Below are positions 9,445 to 17,038 of a stretch of 64,000 nt of DNA, one piece after another. Both the position numbers and the translations under genes were made by a program. The DNA comes from Paenibacillus riograndensis SBR5 (GTDB lineage Bacteria > Bacillota > Bacilli > Paenibacillales > Paenibacillaceae): positions 2,957,186 through 3,021,185 of the forward strand of contig NZ_LN831776.1 in the NCBI RefSeq assembly GCF_000981585.1, written 5' to 3'. How positions within the stretch are numbered: the stretch's first letter is position 1; every line of letters begins with the position of its first letter. The notes beneath the pieces are model-generated. The model was not told where the DNA came from and ran no database searches. It worked only from the letters and a program-made list of their open reading frames with translations.

Positions 9445-9973
9445 CAAGGAGAGGAAAACCATCCAATATTTAAAATCTGTTATTGATGATGAGATTTGGT
9501 ATTTCGAAATTGACGGGCAGCAGACTGCTTACCGGCAGATTGTTGCCCGGCAAGAAGGGGCCTGCCGTGTGTCCGGCAGCCCGGATTTTTACTTAACGGA
9601 CCAGTCCGTTGAGTGGATGGAGGGAGATATCCCGATCGAATCTGCGGAATTTGAGGCGGTTTGGGCCAAGGCCATGGCACCTTACCAGGAGGAATGGAAC
9701 CGGGTCAGGCAGAGGTATCCTGAAGGCAGGCGGGTGGCTGGTGCCATTATGTTTTTTTCGATCCATGGCATTCATATTGCCTTATCGGACGGAGGTTATG
9801 CGGTGACAGCATATGAGCCGGTCCGTTCCCAAGTGGATCACAGCTATCTGTACCCGCGCTATCTTATTGAGGGCACAGTACAAGGAGTGGACGACGTTAA
9901 CTGCTGGCTGGTTCTGGGCAATTGCACCATGAGCGGCGGTACAGACGGCAAAGAGACTATTCTGCAAATTTAG
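9434..9973 (+). CDS. Hypothetical protein, about 170-179 aa
   Basis: I do not recognise this protein. It looks soluble, with no signal peptide or membrane segment. It is rich in aromatic residues (WYFEIDGQQTAYRQI, VEWMEGDIPIESAEFEAVW) and has a beta-rich C-terminal half (AGAIMFFSIHGIHIALSDG). The start is unusual. TTG 9434 overlaps the previous gene and has a poor SD, whereas a perfect AAGGAGAGG (9446-9454) lies 6 nt before an in-frame ATC at 9461, with no ATG/GTG/TTG at the right distance. Translation may therefore start at TTG 9434 or at the ATC. It is the last gene of the clpP group and ends at a terminator. Confidence 0.7.
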   Translation: MGNSKERKTIQYLKSVIDDEIWYFEIDGQQTAYRQIVARQEGACRVSGSPDFYLTDQSVEWMEGDIPIESAEFEAVWAKAMAPYQEEWNRVRQRYPEGRRVAGAIMFFSIHGIHIALSDGGYAVTAYEPVRSQVDHSYLYPRYLIEGTVQGVDDVNCWLVLGNCTMSGGTDGKETILQI

Positions 9974-9998
9974 GCGTTTATCATCCAGGTGATTTTTC

Positions 9999-10046
9999 AA
10001 GGCTATTCCCCGTTGTCCAGGAACGGAAGGAATGGCCTTTTTTTTT
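9999..10046 (+). terminator. Terminator of the clpP gene group
   Basis: AAGGCTATTCC (9999-10009) pairs with GGAATGGCCTT (10029-10039), with an inner CCGTT/AACGG stem, and is followed by a run of nine T. Confidence 0.85.
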
Positions 10047-10090
10047 GTTGTATAGGAAAATATGATTACTTCCGCTTGTGGATCTTCTCA

Positions 10091-10139
10091 TTCCAACTAG
10101 CGCTTGCTCACCCGCTTCTTCGCAGGACGCTAGTTGGAA
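10091..10139. repeat. 12-bp perfect inverted repeat with 25-nt loop
   Basis: TTCCAACTAGCG (10091-10102) and CGCTAGTTGGAA (10128-10139) are exact reverse complements. There is no U-tract, so it is not a simple terminator. It could be a REP-like element or a protein site. Confidence 0.7.
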
Positions 10140-10289
10140 AAATGGAGCTTATTTTTCCGAAAATTCAAAAATTCTGAGATTTAGGTGTAAAAAGGAAACT
10201 TAATTGGGCCATATTCCTTCGGTAGGAGCGAAAGGAGCTGAATTAGTGTCCCTTTTTCCACTTCATCTGTCGAACACAGGATGCTCTAG

Positions 10290-10314
10290 CAAATTAGTTA
10301 ACCTTTTTCCACTT
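10290..10314 (+). repeat. TTTTTCCACTT-family repeat, copy with extended similarity
   Basis: The 25 nt CAAATTAGTT-AA-CCTTTTTCCACTT match 16791-16815 at 23 of 25 positions. A shorter copy (CCTTTTTCCACTT) lies at 10251-10263. Confidence 0.7.
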
Positions 10315-10594
10315 GGCATTGCTGCAAGGACCATATGAAGGCCCTAAGCAACGCTATACTTAGATCCACAACGGCTGCGTTGTCCAGTGAAGAACGGCGC
10401 GGATGTTTGGTTTGGCTAAAAGAAAAAGTGCCTTTTATTAAATGACCAAGCTCATCCTATTCCGGCGGCAGCGGGCTATTATTTGTTTTGCGCATTGGTT
10501 TGGGACGTTCACCGTTTTGATGACGGGTATTGGATTAACAAGACTACATATAATAAACAATGACCGGAAGATTCTGGTGAAACAGCGGCCGGCG

Positions 10595-10630
10595 GCAGCA
10601 TGACAGTTATTAGCAGCATGACAGTTATTA
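10595..10630. repeat. Perfect 18-bp tandem duplication
   Basis: GCAGCATGACAGTTATTA occurs twice with no gap (10595-10612 and 10613-10630). It looks like a recent slippage duplication. Confidence 0.85.
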
Positions 10631-10732
10631 TAGGAAGGAAAACGGGTAAAAGAATATATTGCGCCGTGCAACAGACAGGATAGGCAGGCAAGATCAGACG
10701 GGTCAGGTACGGGATGATGAAAATGTATTATG

Positions 10733-10766
10733 AACTAGACAGCTGCTGTGATACAATAGTCTAGTT
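10733..10766 (+). promoter_or_regulatory. Promoter-like -10 inside an 8-bp inverted repeat (candidate operator)
   Basis: The extended -10 TGATACAAT (TACAAT at 10752-10757) is flanked by AACTAGAC (10733-10740) and GTCTAGTT (10759-10766), a perfect 8-bp inverted repeat. The 15-nt core CTGTGATACAATAGT is identical to that at 15187-15201 upstream of dgk. It lies about 310 nt before the polyamine operon, so it would give a long leader. It has no good -35. Confidence 0.5.
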
Positions 10767-10934
10767 GTCCTGGTCCGTCAAGTTCCATTTTTTATCGTGC
10801 TTTGACACACGCTGGGGTTTGAAGATCAATTCGCAGGAAAACGGAGCATTTCAGTGTATTTCCATGCGTTCCGGAGTATTAACAGGAAAAACAGAAGATT
10901 TTACAGTCTTGGCATCAATTTTTGTCGTTTTTTA

Positions 10935-10963
10935 TTGATTTATTGCTGTGCATTCTGTATAAT
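10935..10963 (+). promoter_or_regulatory. SigA-type promoter of the polyamine operon
   Basis: TTGATT (10935-10940), a 17-bp spacer and a perfect TATAAT (10958-10963), about 100 nt upstream of the first gene of the operon. Confidence 0.75.
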
Positions 10964-11072
10964 CAGCCTTGTTGATTTTTCAAATGGAATAGCCAAATGC
11001 TTCCGAAGCAAGCTTTGTACGAAGCTATTCTTATGAAGCAATGCTGACAAAACTTTTAGGAGGTAATCAATT

Positions 11073-12272
11073 TTGGGAAAAGCGTTAATTATTGGCGCTG
11101 GCGGTGTAGCAAGCGTTGTTGTTCATAAATGCTGCCAGAACCCGGATGTATTTGAAGAGATCTGCATAGCGAGCAGAACCCTCGCGAAATGTGAAGCTCT
11201 GAAAGATAAATTGGCCGGAGGCCAGACGAAGATTTCTACGGCGCAGCTTGATGCAGATAACACGGATGAGGTAATCGAACTGATCAAGAGCTTCCAGCCG
11301 GATGTCGTGATTAATGTCGCTCTCCCATATCAGGACCTGACCATTATGGATGCCTGCCTGGCAACGGGAGTGCACTATGTCGATACCGCCAACTACGAAC
11401 CGCAGGATACAGCGAAATTCGAATATTCCTGGCAGTGGGCGTATAAAGAAAGATTCGAAAAGGCCGGAATTACCGCGCTGCTCGGCAGCGGCTTTGACCC
11501 GGGCGTAACCGGCGTGTTCACAGCGTATGCGCAAAAGCACTATTTTGACGAAATCCACACCATTGATATTGTTGACGCCAATGCGGGCGACCACGGTTAT
11601 CCGTTTGCCACCAATTTCAATCCTGAAATCAATATTCGTGAAATCACCGCCAACGGACGTTACTTCGAGAACGGCGAATGGATCGAAACGCCGCCGCTGT
11701 CCGAAAAGAAAGTCTACGATCTCCCGGAGATCGGTCCGAAGGATATTTACCTGCTGTACCATGAAGAGCTGGAATCCCTGGCTGTTAACATCCCGGGCGT
11801 GAAGAAAATCCGCTTCTGGATGACCTTCTCGCAGAACTACCTGACTCACTTGAAGGTGCTCGAAAATGTAGGCATGACCTCCATCGAGCCGATTGTGTAT
11901 GAAGGCAAAGAGATTATTCCTTTGCAGTTCCTGAAGGCAATTCTGCCTGACCCGGCTTCTCTCGGACCAAGAACCAAAGGCAAAACCAACATTGGCTGCA
12001 TTATCCAGGGCACCAAAGACGGCCAGCCAAAAACTTATTACGTATACAATGTCTGCGATCATGAGGAATGCTACAGAGAAGTTGGCTCCCAGGCCATTTC
12101 CTACACCACCGGCGTACCTGCAATGATCGGAGCCATGCTCATTATAAAAGGCATCTGGAAGAAACCGGGCGTATATAACGTGGAGGAATTCGATCCGGAC
12201 CCATTCATGGATGCACTGAACAAACACGGCCTGCCTTGGCAAGAAGATTTCTCGCCAACGCTGCTGGATTAG
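11073..12272 (+). CDS. Saccharopine dehydrogenase-family carboxy(nor)spermidine synthase
   Basis: The 399-residue protein starts at TTG 11073 behind AGGAGGTAATCAATT. MGKALIIGAGGVASVVVHKC is a Rossmann NAD(P)-binding segment, and the rest matches the saccharopine dehydrogenase-like fold used by carboxynorspermidine/carboxyspermidine dehydrogenase (VINVALPYQDLTIMDACLA, GVHYVDTANYEP, ALLGSGFDPGVTGVF). These enzymes reductively condense aspartate semialdehyde with a diamine (putrescine or diaminopropane). The gene for the matching decarboxylase follows 10 nt downstream, which makes the pathway assignment firm. Whether the product is carboxyspermidine or carboxynorspermidine depends on the diamine available; putrescine and hence spermidine is the likelier case in Bacillota. 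Confidence 0.9.
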   Translation: MGKALIIGAGGVASVVVHKCCQNPDVFEEICIASRTLAKCEALKDKLAGGQTKISTAQLDADNTDEVIELIKSFQPDVVINVALPYQDLTIMDACLATGVHYVDTANYEPQDTAKFEYSWQWAYKERFEKAGITALLGSGFDPGVTGVFTAYAQKHYFDEIHTIDIVDANAGDHGYPFATNFNPEINIREITANGRYFENGEWIETPPLSEKKVYDLPEIGPKDIYLLYHEELESLAVNIPGVKKIRFWMTFSQNYLTHLKVLENVGMTSIEPIVYEGKEIIPLQFLKAILPDPASLGPRTKGKTNIGCIIQGTKDGQPKTYYVYNVCDHEECYREVGSQAISYTTGVPAMIGAMLIIKGIWKKPGVYNVEEFDPDPFMDALNKHGLPWQEDFSPTLLD

Positions 12273-12282
12273 GCGTAAGGCA

Positions 12283-13428
12283 ATGAAGGATATAGATATT
12301 GACATCAGCACGCTTCCGTCGCCTGCCTATCTGGTTGACGAACGGCTGCTGAAGAAGAACCTGGAAACCTTGAACTATGTGCAGGAGAAGACCGGGGCCA
12401 AGATTCTTTTGGCGCAAAAAGGATTTTCGATGCACGCGCTGTATCCGCTGGTCGGCAAATACCTGCACGGAGTGACCTCCAGCTCCTTGTTCGAAGCCAG
12501 ACTCGGGTATGAAGAAATGGGCAAAGAGGTGCATGTCTATGCACCTGCTTACATGGACCGCGAGTTCGATGAACTGCTCAGCTATACGGATCATATTGTA
12601 TTCAATTCATTCGACCAATGGGCCCGGTTCAAGAACCGGGTTCAGAGTGCGCCCAAAGCGATCAGCTGCGGCATCCGCGTCAATCCGGAGTACTCCGAGA
12701 TTGAAGTGCCGCTGTACGATCCTTGCTACAACTACTCCCGCATGGGTGTCACGCTGCCGAATTTCCGGCCGGAAGAGCTGGACGGCATTGACGGCCTGCA
12801 TTTCCATACCATGTGCGAGCAGAACTCCGACACACTGGAGCGTACGCTCAAGGTGGTTGAGGAGAAGTTCGGACAATATCTGCATGGCATGAAATGGCTT
12901 AACTTCGGCGGAGGACATCATATTACCCGTCCGGATTATGACCTGGAGACGCTGATCCGGTGCATTCTCCATATGAAAGAAACCTATAATGTGCAGATCT
13001 ACCTGGAGCCTGGTGAGGCGGTTGCGCTGAACACCGGGTATCTGGTAGCAACCGTGCTGGACACCATGCACAATGGGATGGATATCGCCATCCTGGACAC
13101 TTCGGCAGAATGCCATATGCCGGATGTGCTGGCAATGCCATACCGTCCGGGTATTATAGGCGCAGGAGAGCCGGGGGAATACCCGTATACGTATAGACTC
13201 GGCGGCATGACCTGCCTGGCGGGCGATGTCATCGGGGATTATTCCTTCAAGGAGCCGCTCAAATACGGCGACAAGCTGGTGTTCCTCGACATGGCGCATT
13301 ATTCCATGGTCAAGAACCATATGTTCAACGGCGTGAACCTGCCGGCCATCGCTTCGTATAACGATGAAGAGGGCCTTAAGGTGATCCGGGAGTTTGAATA
13401 TCAGGACTTTAGCAACCGTTTATCTTAA
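12283..13428 (+). CDS. nspC: Carboxynorspermidine/carboxyspermidine decarboxylase
   Basis: The 381-residue enzyme is a PLP decarboxylase of the alanine-racemase fold. The Schiff-base lysine is Lys46 in ILLAQKGFSM. The glycine-rich phosphate-binding loop is NFGGGHHIT, EPGEAV follows, and the C-terminal active-site region reads DTSAECHMPDVLAMPYRP. NspC removes the carboxyl group from carboxy(nor)spermidine to give (nor)spermidine. It follows the synthase by 10 nt, and the pair forms a two-gene spermidine operon that needs no S-adenosylmethionine decarboxylase. The operon ends at a strong terminator shared with the convergent gene. Confidence 0.93.
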   Translation: MKDIDIDISTLPSPAYLVDERLLKKNLETLNYVQEKTGAKILLAQKGFSMHALYPLVGKYLHGVTSSSLFEARLGYEEMGKEVHVYAPAYMDREFDELLSYTDHIVFNSFDQWARFKNRVQSAPKAISCGIRVNPEYSEIEVPLYDPCYNYSRMGVTLPNFRPEELDGIDGLHFHTMCEQNSDTLERTLKVVEEKFGQYLHGMKWLNFGGGHHITRPDYDLETLIRCILHMKETYNVQIYLEPGEAVALNTGYLVATVLDTMHNGMDIAILDTSAECHMPDVLAMPYRPGIIGAGEPGEYPYTYRLGGMTCLAGDVIGDYSFKEPLKYGDKLVFLDMAHYSMVKNHMFNGVNLPAIASYNDEEGLKVIREFEYQDFSNRLS

Positions 13429-13506
13429 ATAAAACCGAAAGCCAGCCGGTTTAGAGAGAGTCTCGGATACAGAGACGCATGAACCTGAACCTGCAAGCAT
13501 TATTAC

Positions 13507-13553
13507 AAAAAGCGAACCTGTCCCCGACAAGCGGGAACCAGGTTCGCTTTTTG
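13507..13553. terminator. Bidirectional terminator between nspC and the convergent RCC1-like gene
   Basis: AAAGCGAACCTG (13509-13520) and CAGGTTCGCTTT (13539-13550) form a 12-bp stem. T-runs follow on both strands, so it can end both transcripts. Confidence 0.88.
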
Positions 13554-13561
13554 TGTGCTGC

Positions 13562-15061
13562 TTATTTCATGGTTATAGAGATCCGCTCTTCCTTCGGCAG
13601 CCATTCCACCGTTGCCCCCAGCTTCTCGCTGATGAAGCGCAGCGGCAGGTACAGGGTTCCGTTTACGGTAAAAGGCTTGTTCTCGAGCGTTACGGCCTGG
13701 CCATTTAATGTGGTCTGGCCATTTTTGGCGTTGACACTGATTTTAAGTGCCGGAAGGCTTGGGTTGGTGCGCGTCACGGTCGCCAGCTTGCTTGTGCCAT
13801 CAAAGCCGATTTCGGCCCCAAGCTTGTCGAACAGCGAGCGGAGCGGGACGAAATTTTGGCCGTTCCGGGTAATCACTCCGGCGGTAAGGGGTACATTTTC
13901 CCCATTCAGAGATACAGCGATTGGTTTCTGCACAGGGACAGGGGTATCATGCATGAATTCATAATCCCCATATCCAAGCTCCGAATTTTTGTTCACACCC
14001 CAGCCCCATAGGCTGCCATCCTTCTTCTGCATAATCATATGCCTTCCGCCGTTCTTGATATTATTAATATCCGAGGCGAGCAGCACAAAGCTTGGATTTG
14101 CCGGCATGGCATCCCGGGCGACGGATGTTGAATAGACCTTGTTGTCAAGCGTCTGGACGATTAGCGAATGCTCGACAACAAAAGCATCCTTGACGTTCCG
14201 GATGCTGGTTATAAGAACGGGATCGGGGTGATCCGCATACGTCCAGCCGTCTGAATAACCGGTTACCGTACCGCCCCAGAACCACAGGCGGGACTGCTTG
14301 TCGATGGCGAGCGTGGACCTCTGCTCGTGTTTAAGGGTTTGGATATTGGTTAATGCGGCAAATTTGGAGGCAGCCGAAGCGCTTGCCGGAGGATTCTTTT
14401 CTGCAAAGGCGGCAGGCCAGGTCCAGACTGTCCCGTCTTTTTGCAAGGCATAGTTCTCCGCAATTTGCACAATATCATGCAGGTTCTGAATAGGCTCGAA
14501 CTCCTGCAGCTCCCCGTTGTCTCTCCAGACGGTTCCGTCTTTTTTCAGAAACAAATGCCGGTACCTCATTGAATCCGAATATTCCTCCGTATATATTTCA
14601 ATGTCCGCCACATTGTCTATGCCTGCCACCGGGGTGTAGGTTACTTCACTTTGAGGCTGAGAATCGTCCGCTCTGACCTTCGTATACACCGCCCCGGCGG
14701 CATCTGCGACAAGCGTGCCATTCCAGTCGAGCACATCCTGGATAGAGCTTAATCCGCTGACCGGCTTAACGGTTATAACCGGATTATAATAATCGTTACT
14801 CCATTGCTTGATCGTGTGATCCTCCATTACAGCCAGGCCGCCGTTATAGGAAGCGCTGGCACCGGTCAGCCCGGGAATTTGTGTGGGGACAGATTGGTTG
14901 TAATCCCAGATCCAGAAGCTGCCGTCGGTTTTGGTCAGCCAGTCTGTCCCGAAGGACTTAATGCTGGAGGCGGATGTTGTGTCTGTATCAGCGGAGGCAG
15001 CTGTGCCGGAAACGAGGCTTACCCCCAGAAGAGTAATGCAGAAGAGTGTCCATTTTTTCAT
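13562..15061 (-). CDS. Secreted RCC1-like repeat protein with C-terminal copper amine oxidase N-domain
   Basis: A 499-residue exported protein. MKKWTLFCITLLGVSLVSGT plus ASA is a signal peptide. Residues of about 35-370 contain repeats of the type LKKDGTVW and KKDGSLWGWGVNKNSELGYG, the blade signature of RCC1-like beta-propellers. The last 110 residues are the stalk domain known as copper amine oxidase N-terminal domain (ITRNGQNFVPLRSLFDKLGA and GTLYLPLRFISEKLGATVEW), which in Bacillota is a cell-surface module without copper chemistry. AGAGGGAAC precedes the ATG. The ligand is unknown. A second protein with the same stalk domain is at 42855. Confidence 0.85.
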   Translation of the reverse strand: MKKWTLFCITLLGVSLVSGTAASADTDTTSASSIKSFGTDWLTKTDGSFWIWDYNQSVPTQIPGLTGASASYNGGLAVMEDHTIKQWSNDYYNPVITVKPVSGLSSIQDVLDWNGTLVADAAGAVYTKVRADDSQPQSEVTYTPVAGIDNVADIEIYTEEYSDSMRYRHLFLKKDGTVWRDNGELQEFEPIQNLHDIVQIAENYALQKDGTVWTWPAAFAEKNPPASASAASKFAALTNIQTLKHEQRSTLAIDKQSRLWFWGGTVTGYSDGWTYADHPDPVLITSIRNVKDAFVVEHSLIVQTLDNKVYSTSVARDAMPANPSFVLLASDINNIKNGGRHMIMQKKDGSLWGWGVNKNSELGYGDYEFMHDTPVPVQKPIAVSLNGENVPLTAGVITRNGQNFVPLRSLFDKLGAEIGFDGTSKLATVTRTNPSLPALKISVNAKNGQTTLNGQAVTLENKPFTVNGTLYLPLRFISEKLGATVEWLPKEERISITMK

Positions 15062-15186
15062 AAGTGTTCCCTCTCATTTCGATGATTGTTATAATCTGCA
15101 ATAACGGATTACCCATTATATTACATGTAGACGCTTCTAAACCCCGAAAGGTTTCTCCACAATTAAAACACTCATACACAGCTCTC

Positions 15187-15201
15187 CTGTGATACAATAG
15201 T
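15187..15201 (+). promoter_or_regulatory. Extended -10 promoter element upstream of dgk
   Basis: CTGTGATACAATAGT contains the extended -10 TGATACAAT, about 70 nt before the dgk start. The same 15 nt occur at 10746-10760. The -35 region is weak. Confidence 0.5.
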
Positions 15202-15274
15202 TTAGTCTGTTTTTAGATCAAATTGTAGTGAGCTTCACCGGCAATGTCCATATTTGAGGAGGAAATCAGCGTTA

Positions 15275-15898
15275 ATGAAACATGCACCTTTTATCGCTGT
15301 GGAAGGCCCGATCGGGGCCGGTAAAACCACATTGGCAACCATGCTGGCCGGAGAATTGCAGCTGCCGGTCATTAAAGAAATTGTTGAGGAGAACCCGTTC
15401 CTGGACAAGTTCTATCAGAATATGGACGACTGGAGCTTTCAGCTTGAGATGTTTTTTCTGTGCAACCGCTACAAGCAGCTTGAAGATACCGTGAACCAGT
15501 ACATAAATAAAGGTAAACCGGTGATATCGGATTATCATATTTATAAGAATCTGATCTTTGGCGAGCGTACTCTAAAGGGAACGAAGCGGGAAAAATACCG
15601 GGAGATCTATCATGTGCTGACTGATGATCTGCCGAAGCCGGATATTATTCTCTACATCCGTGCAGATCTGGACACCCTGCTGGCACGTATCGCGAAGCGC
15701 GGACGCCAATTCGAGGAGGACATCGCCCCCGCCTATTTGCAGCAGTTAATCGAGGATTATGATGCAGCTATGGCTTCACTTGCTCTTACCGAACCGTCCA
15801 CGGTCATCGTCACCATCGATGGGAATCAGGTTGATTTTGTAGAGAACAAGGAAGACTTCACCAGAGTCGCCTCACAGCTAAAGGAGCTAATGAAATGA
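15275..15898 (+). CDS. dgk: Deoxynucleoside kinase, deoxyguanosine kinase type
   Basis: The 207-residue kinase matches Bacillus Dgk (YaaG) along its length: FIAVEGPIGAGKTTLATML with the P-loop GPIGAGKT, NPFLDKFYQNMDDWSFQLEM, ISDYHIYKNLIF with the DYH/ERS-type catalytic motif, and a lid segment RIAKRGRQFE. It phosphorylates purine deoxynucleosides in the salvage pathway. ATG 15275 has GAGGAGGAAATC upstream. An in-frame TTG at 15254 lies just upstream of, and overlaps, that SD and is rejected. The stop codon overlaps the start of dck (ATGA), so the two are translationally coupled. Confidence 0.92.
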   Translation: MKHAPFIAVEGPIGAGKTTLATMLAGELQLPVIKEIVEENPFLDKFYQNMDDWSFQLEMFFLCNRYKQLEDTVNQYINKGKPVISDYHIYKNLIFGERTLKGTKREKYREIYHVLTDDLPKPDIILYIRADLDTLLARIAKRGRQFEEDIAPAYLQQLIEDYDAAMASLALTEPSTVIVTIDGNQVDFVENKEDFTRVASQLKELMK

Positions 15899-16548
15899 AC
15901 GCATACAACATTCCGGATAATGCCATTATCACAGTAGCCGGTACGGTGGGTGTCGGTAAATCGACGCTGACTGCCGCCCTGGCGGAACAGCTGAACTTCC
16001 AGACTTCGCTGGAGCAGGTGGATCATAACCCGTACCTGGAGAAGTTTTATCATGATTTTGAGCGGTGGAGTTTCCATCTGCAAATCTATTTCCTGGCCGA
16101 ACGCTTCAAGGAGCAGAAAAAGATGTTTGAGCTGGGCGGCGGCTTTGTGCAGGACCGTTCGATCTATGAGGACACTGGTATTTTTGCCAAAATGCATGCC
16201 GATCAGGGGACCATGTCGAAAACCGACTATGACACCTATACCAGCCTGTATGAAGCCATGGTGATGACGCCGTATTTCCCGCATCCCGATGTGCTGATCT
16301 ATATCGAAGGCAGCCTGCCCTCGATCCTGACCCGCATCAATGAACGCGGACGCGAAATGGAAATCCAGACCGATGTCTCCTACTGGGAACACATGCACGG
16401 CCGTTATTCGCAGTGGATTGGTGAATTCAACGCCTGCCCGGTGCTGCGCCTGAACATCGACGATTATGATGTGAATGACCCGGCTTCGATGTCTGAGATT
16501 CTTAAGCAGGTGGGCGCGGCTATTGGGCGGGCTCCGGTGGGGAAGTAA
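15895..16548 (+). CDS. dck: Deoxynucleoside kinase, deoxyadenosine/deoxycytidine kinase type
   Basis: The 217-residue kinase matches Bacillus Dck (YaaF): AVAGTVGVGKSTL-type P-loop (here VAGTVGVGKSTL), NPYLEKFYHDFERWSFHLQI, then the QDRSIYEDTGIFAK catalytic segment and the lid RINERGREME. It phosphorylates deoxyadenosine and deoxycytidine. It overlaps dgk by 4 nt, mirroring the yaaG-yaaF pair of Bacillus subtilis. A terminator follows. Confidence 0.92.
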   Translation: MNAYNIPDNAIITVAGTVGVGKSTLTAALAEQLNFQTSLEQVDHNPYLEKFYHDFERWSFHLQIYFLAERFKEQKKMFELGGGFVQDRSIYEDTGIFAKMHADQGTMSKTDYDTYTSLYEAMVMTPYFPHPDVLIYIEGSLPSILTRINERGREMEIQTDVSYWEHMHGRYSQWIGEFNACPVLRLNIDDYDVNDPASMSEILKQVGAAIGRAPVGK

Positions 16549-16593
16549 GGGGAGCTGTAGGTAGAGAGAAGTTCTTAGAAGAGCGGAATTGGA

Positions 16594-16622
16594 GCGGCGC
16601 CTGGAGGTGCTGCTTTTTTTTT
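16594..16622 (+). terminator. Terminator of the dgk-dck operon
   Basis: GCGGCGCC (16594-16601) pairs with GGTGCTGC (16606-16613) with two G-U pairs and a TGGA loop, followed by nine T. Confidence 0.85.
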
Positions 16623-16734
16623 GAAAGAATAATTATTTTATTAGAACTGAGGTTTCCTTTAGTGGGAGAGCTGGGGAAGTTGAAGTGGAATTAGTATACT
16701 TAAATGAAGCCAAAAAGCCTCTTGAAGAGGGAAT

Positions 16735-16866
16735 AGTGGGAAAAAGTAAACTTAAAATGAACAAATTCATGGGTAAGCATGCGAATGGGGCAAATTAGTT
16801 GTCCTTTTTCCACTTAACATTGGTGGGGAAGCGGGATGGAGGGATTTAAGTTTACTTTTTCCACTT
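16735..16866. repeat. TTTTTCCACTT-family repeats arranged as an inverted pair
   Basis: AAAAAGTAAACTTAAA (16741-16756) is the exact reverse complement of TTTAAGTTTACTTTTT (16845-16860), giving a 16-bp stem around about 90 nt. Between them lies CAAATTAGTT-GT-CCTTTTTCCACTT (16791-16815), a near copy of 10290-10314. The rest of the gap 16623-17038 shows no gene. Confidence 0.7.
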
Positions 16867-17038
16867 GGATTGGTAGCTGGTCCAAAACCAGGATAAGCGT
16901 GAGAAGGAATGTTAATCCTGACTGGTCTGATAAAGCCTTTTAAGTTTTCTCCGCGCATCTTCAGTAGTGATTGGGGGAAGCATCAACTTTTGAAATGAAA
17001 AGTAAAATTTAATAAGTAGACAGGTGATAAAAGGAATC

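Larger units (their letters stand above)
10047..10732. other. Intergenic region without a supported gene; repeat-bearing
   Basis: No reading frame here has both a ribosome-binding site and a protein-like composition. The stretch holds a 12-bp inverted repeat (10091-10139), two copies of a CCTTTTTCCACTT repeat (10251-10263 and 10302-10314) and an 18-bp tandem duplication (10595-10630). The segment TAGATCCACAACGGCTG (10361-10377) recurs near 47173 with two differences. Confidence 0.6.

Noticed and set aside
10438..10691. Two overlapping minus-strand frames of 60-77 codons
   Set aside because: No ribosome-binding site, low-complexity translation caused partly by the tandem duplication, and no family resemblance.
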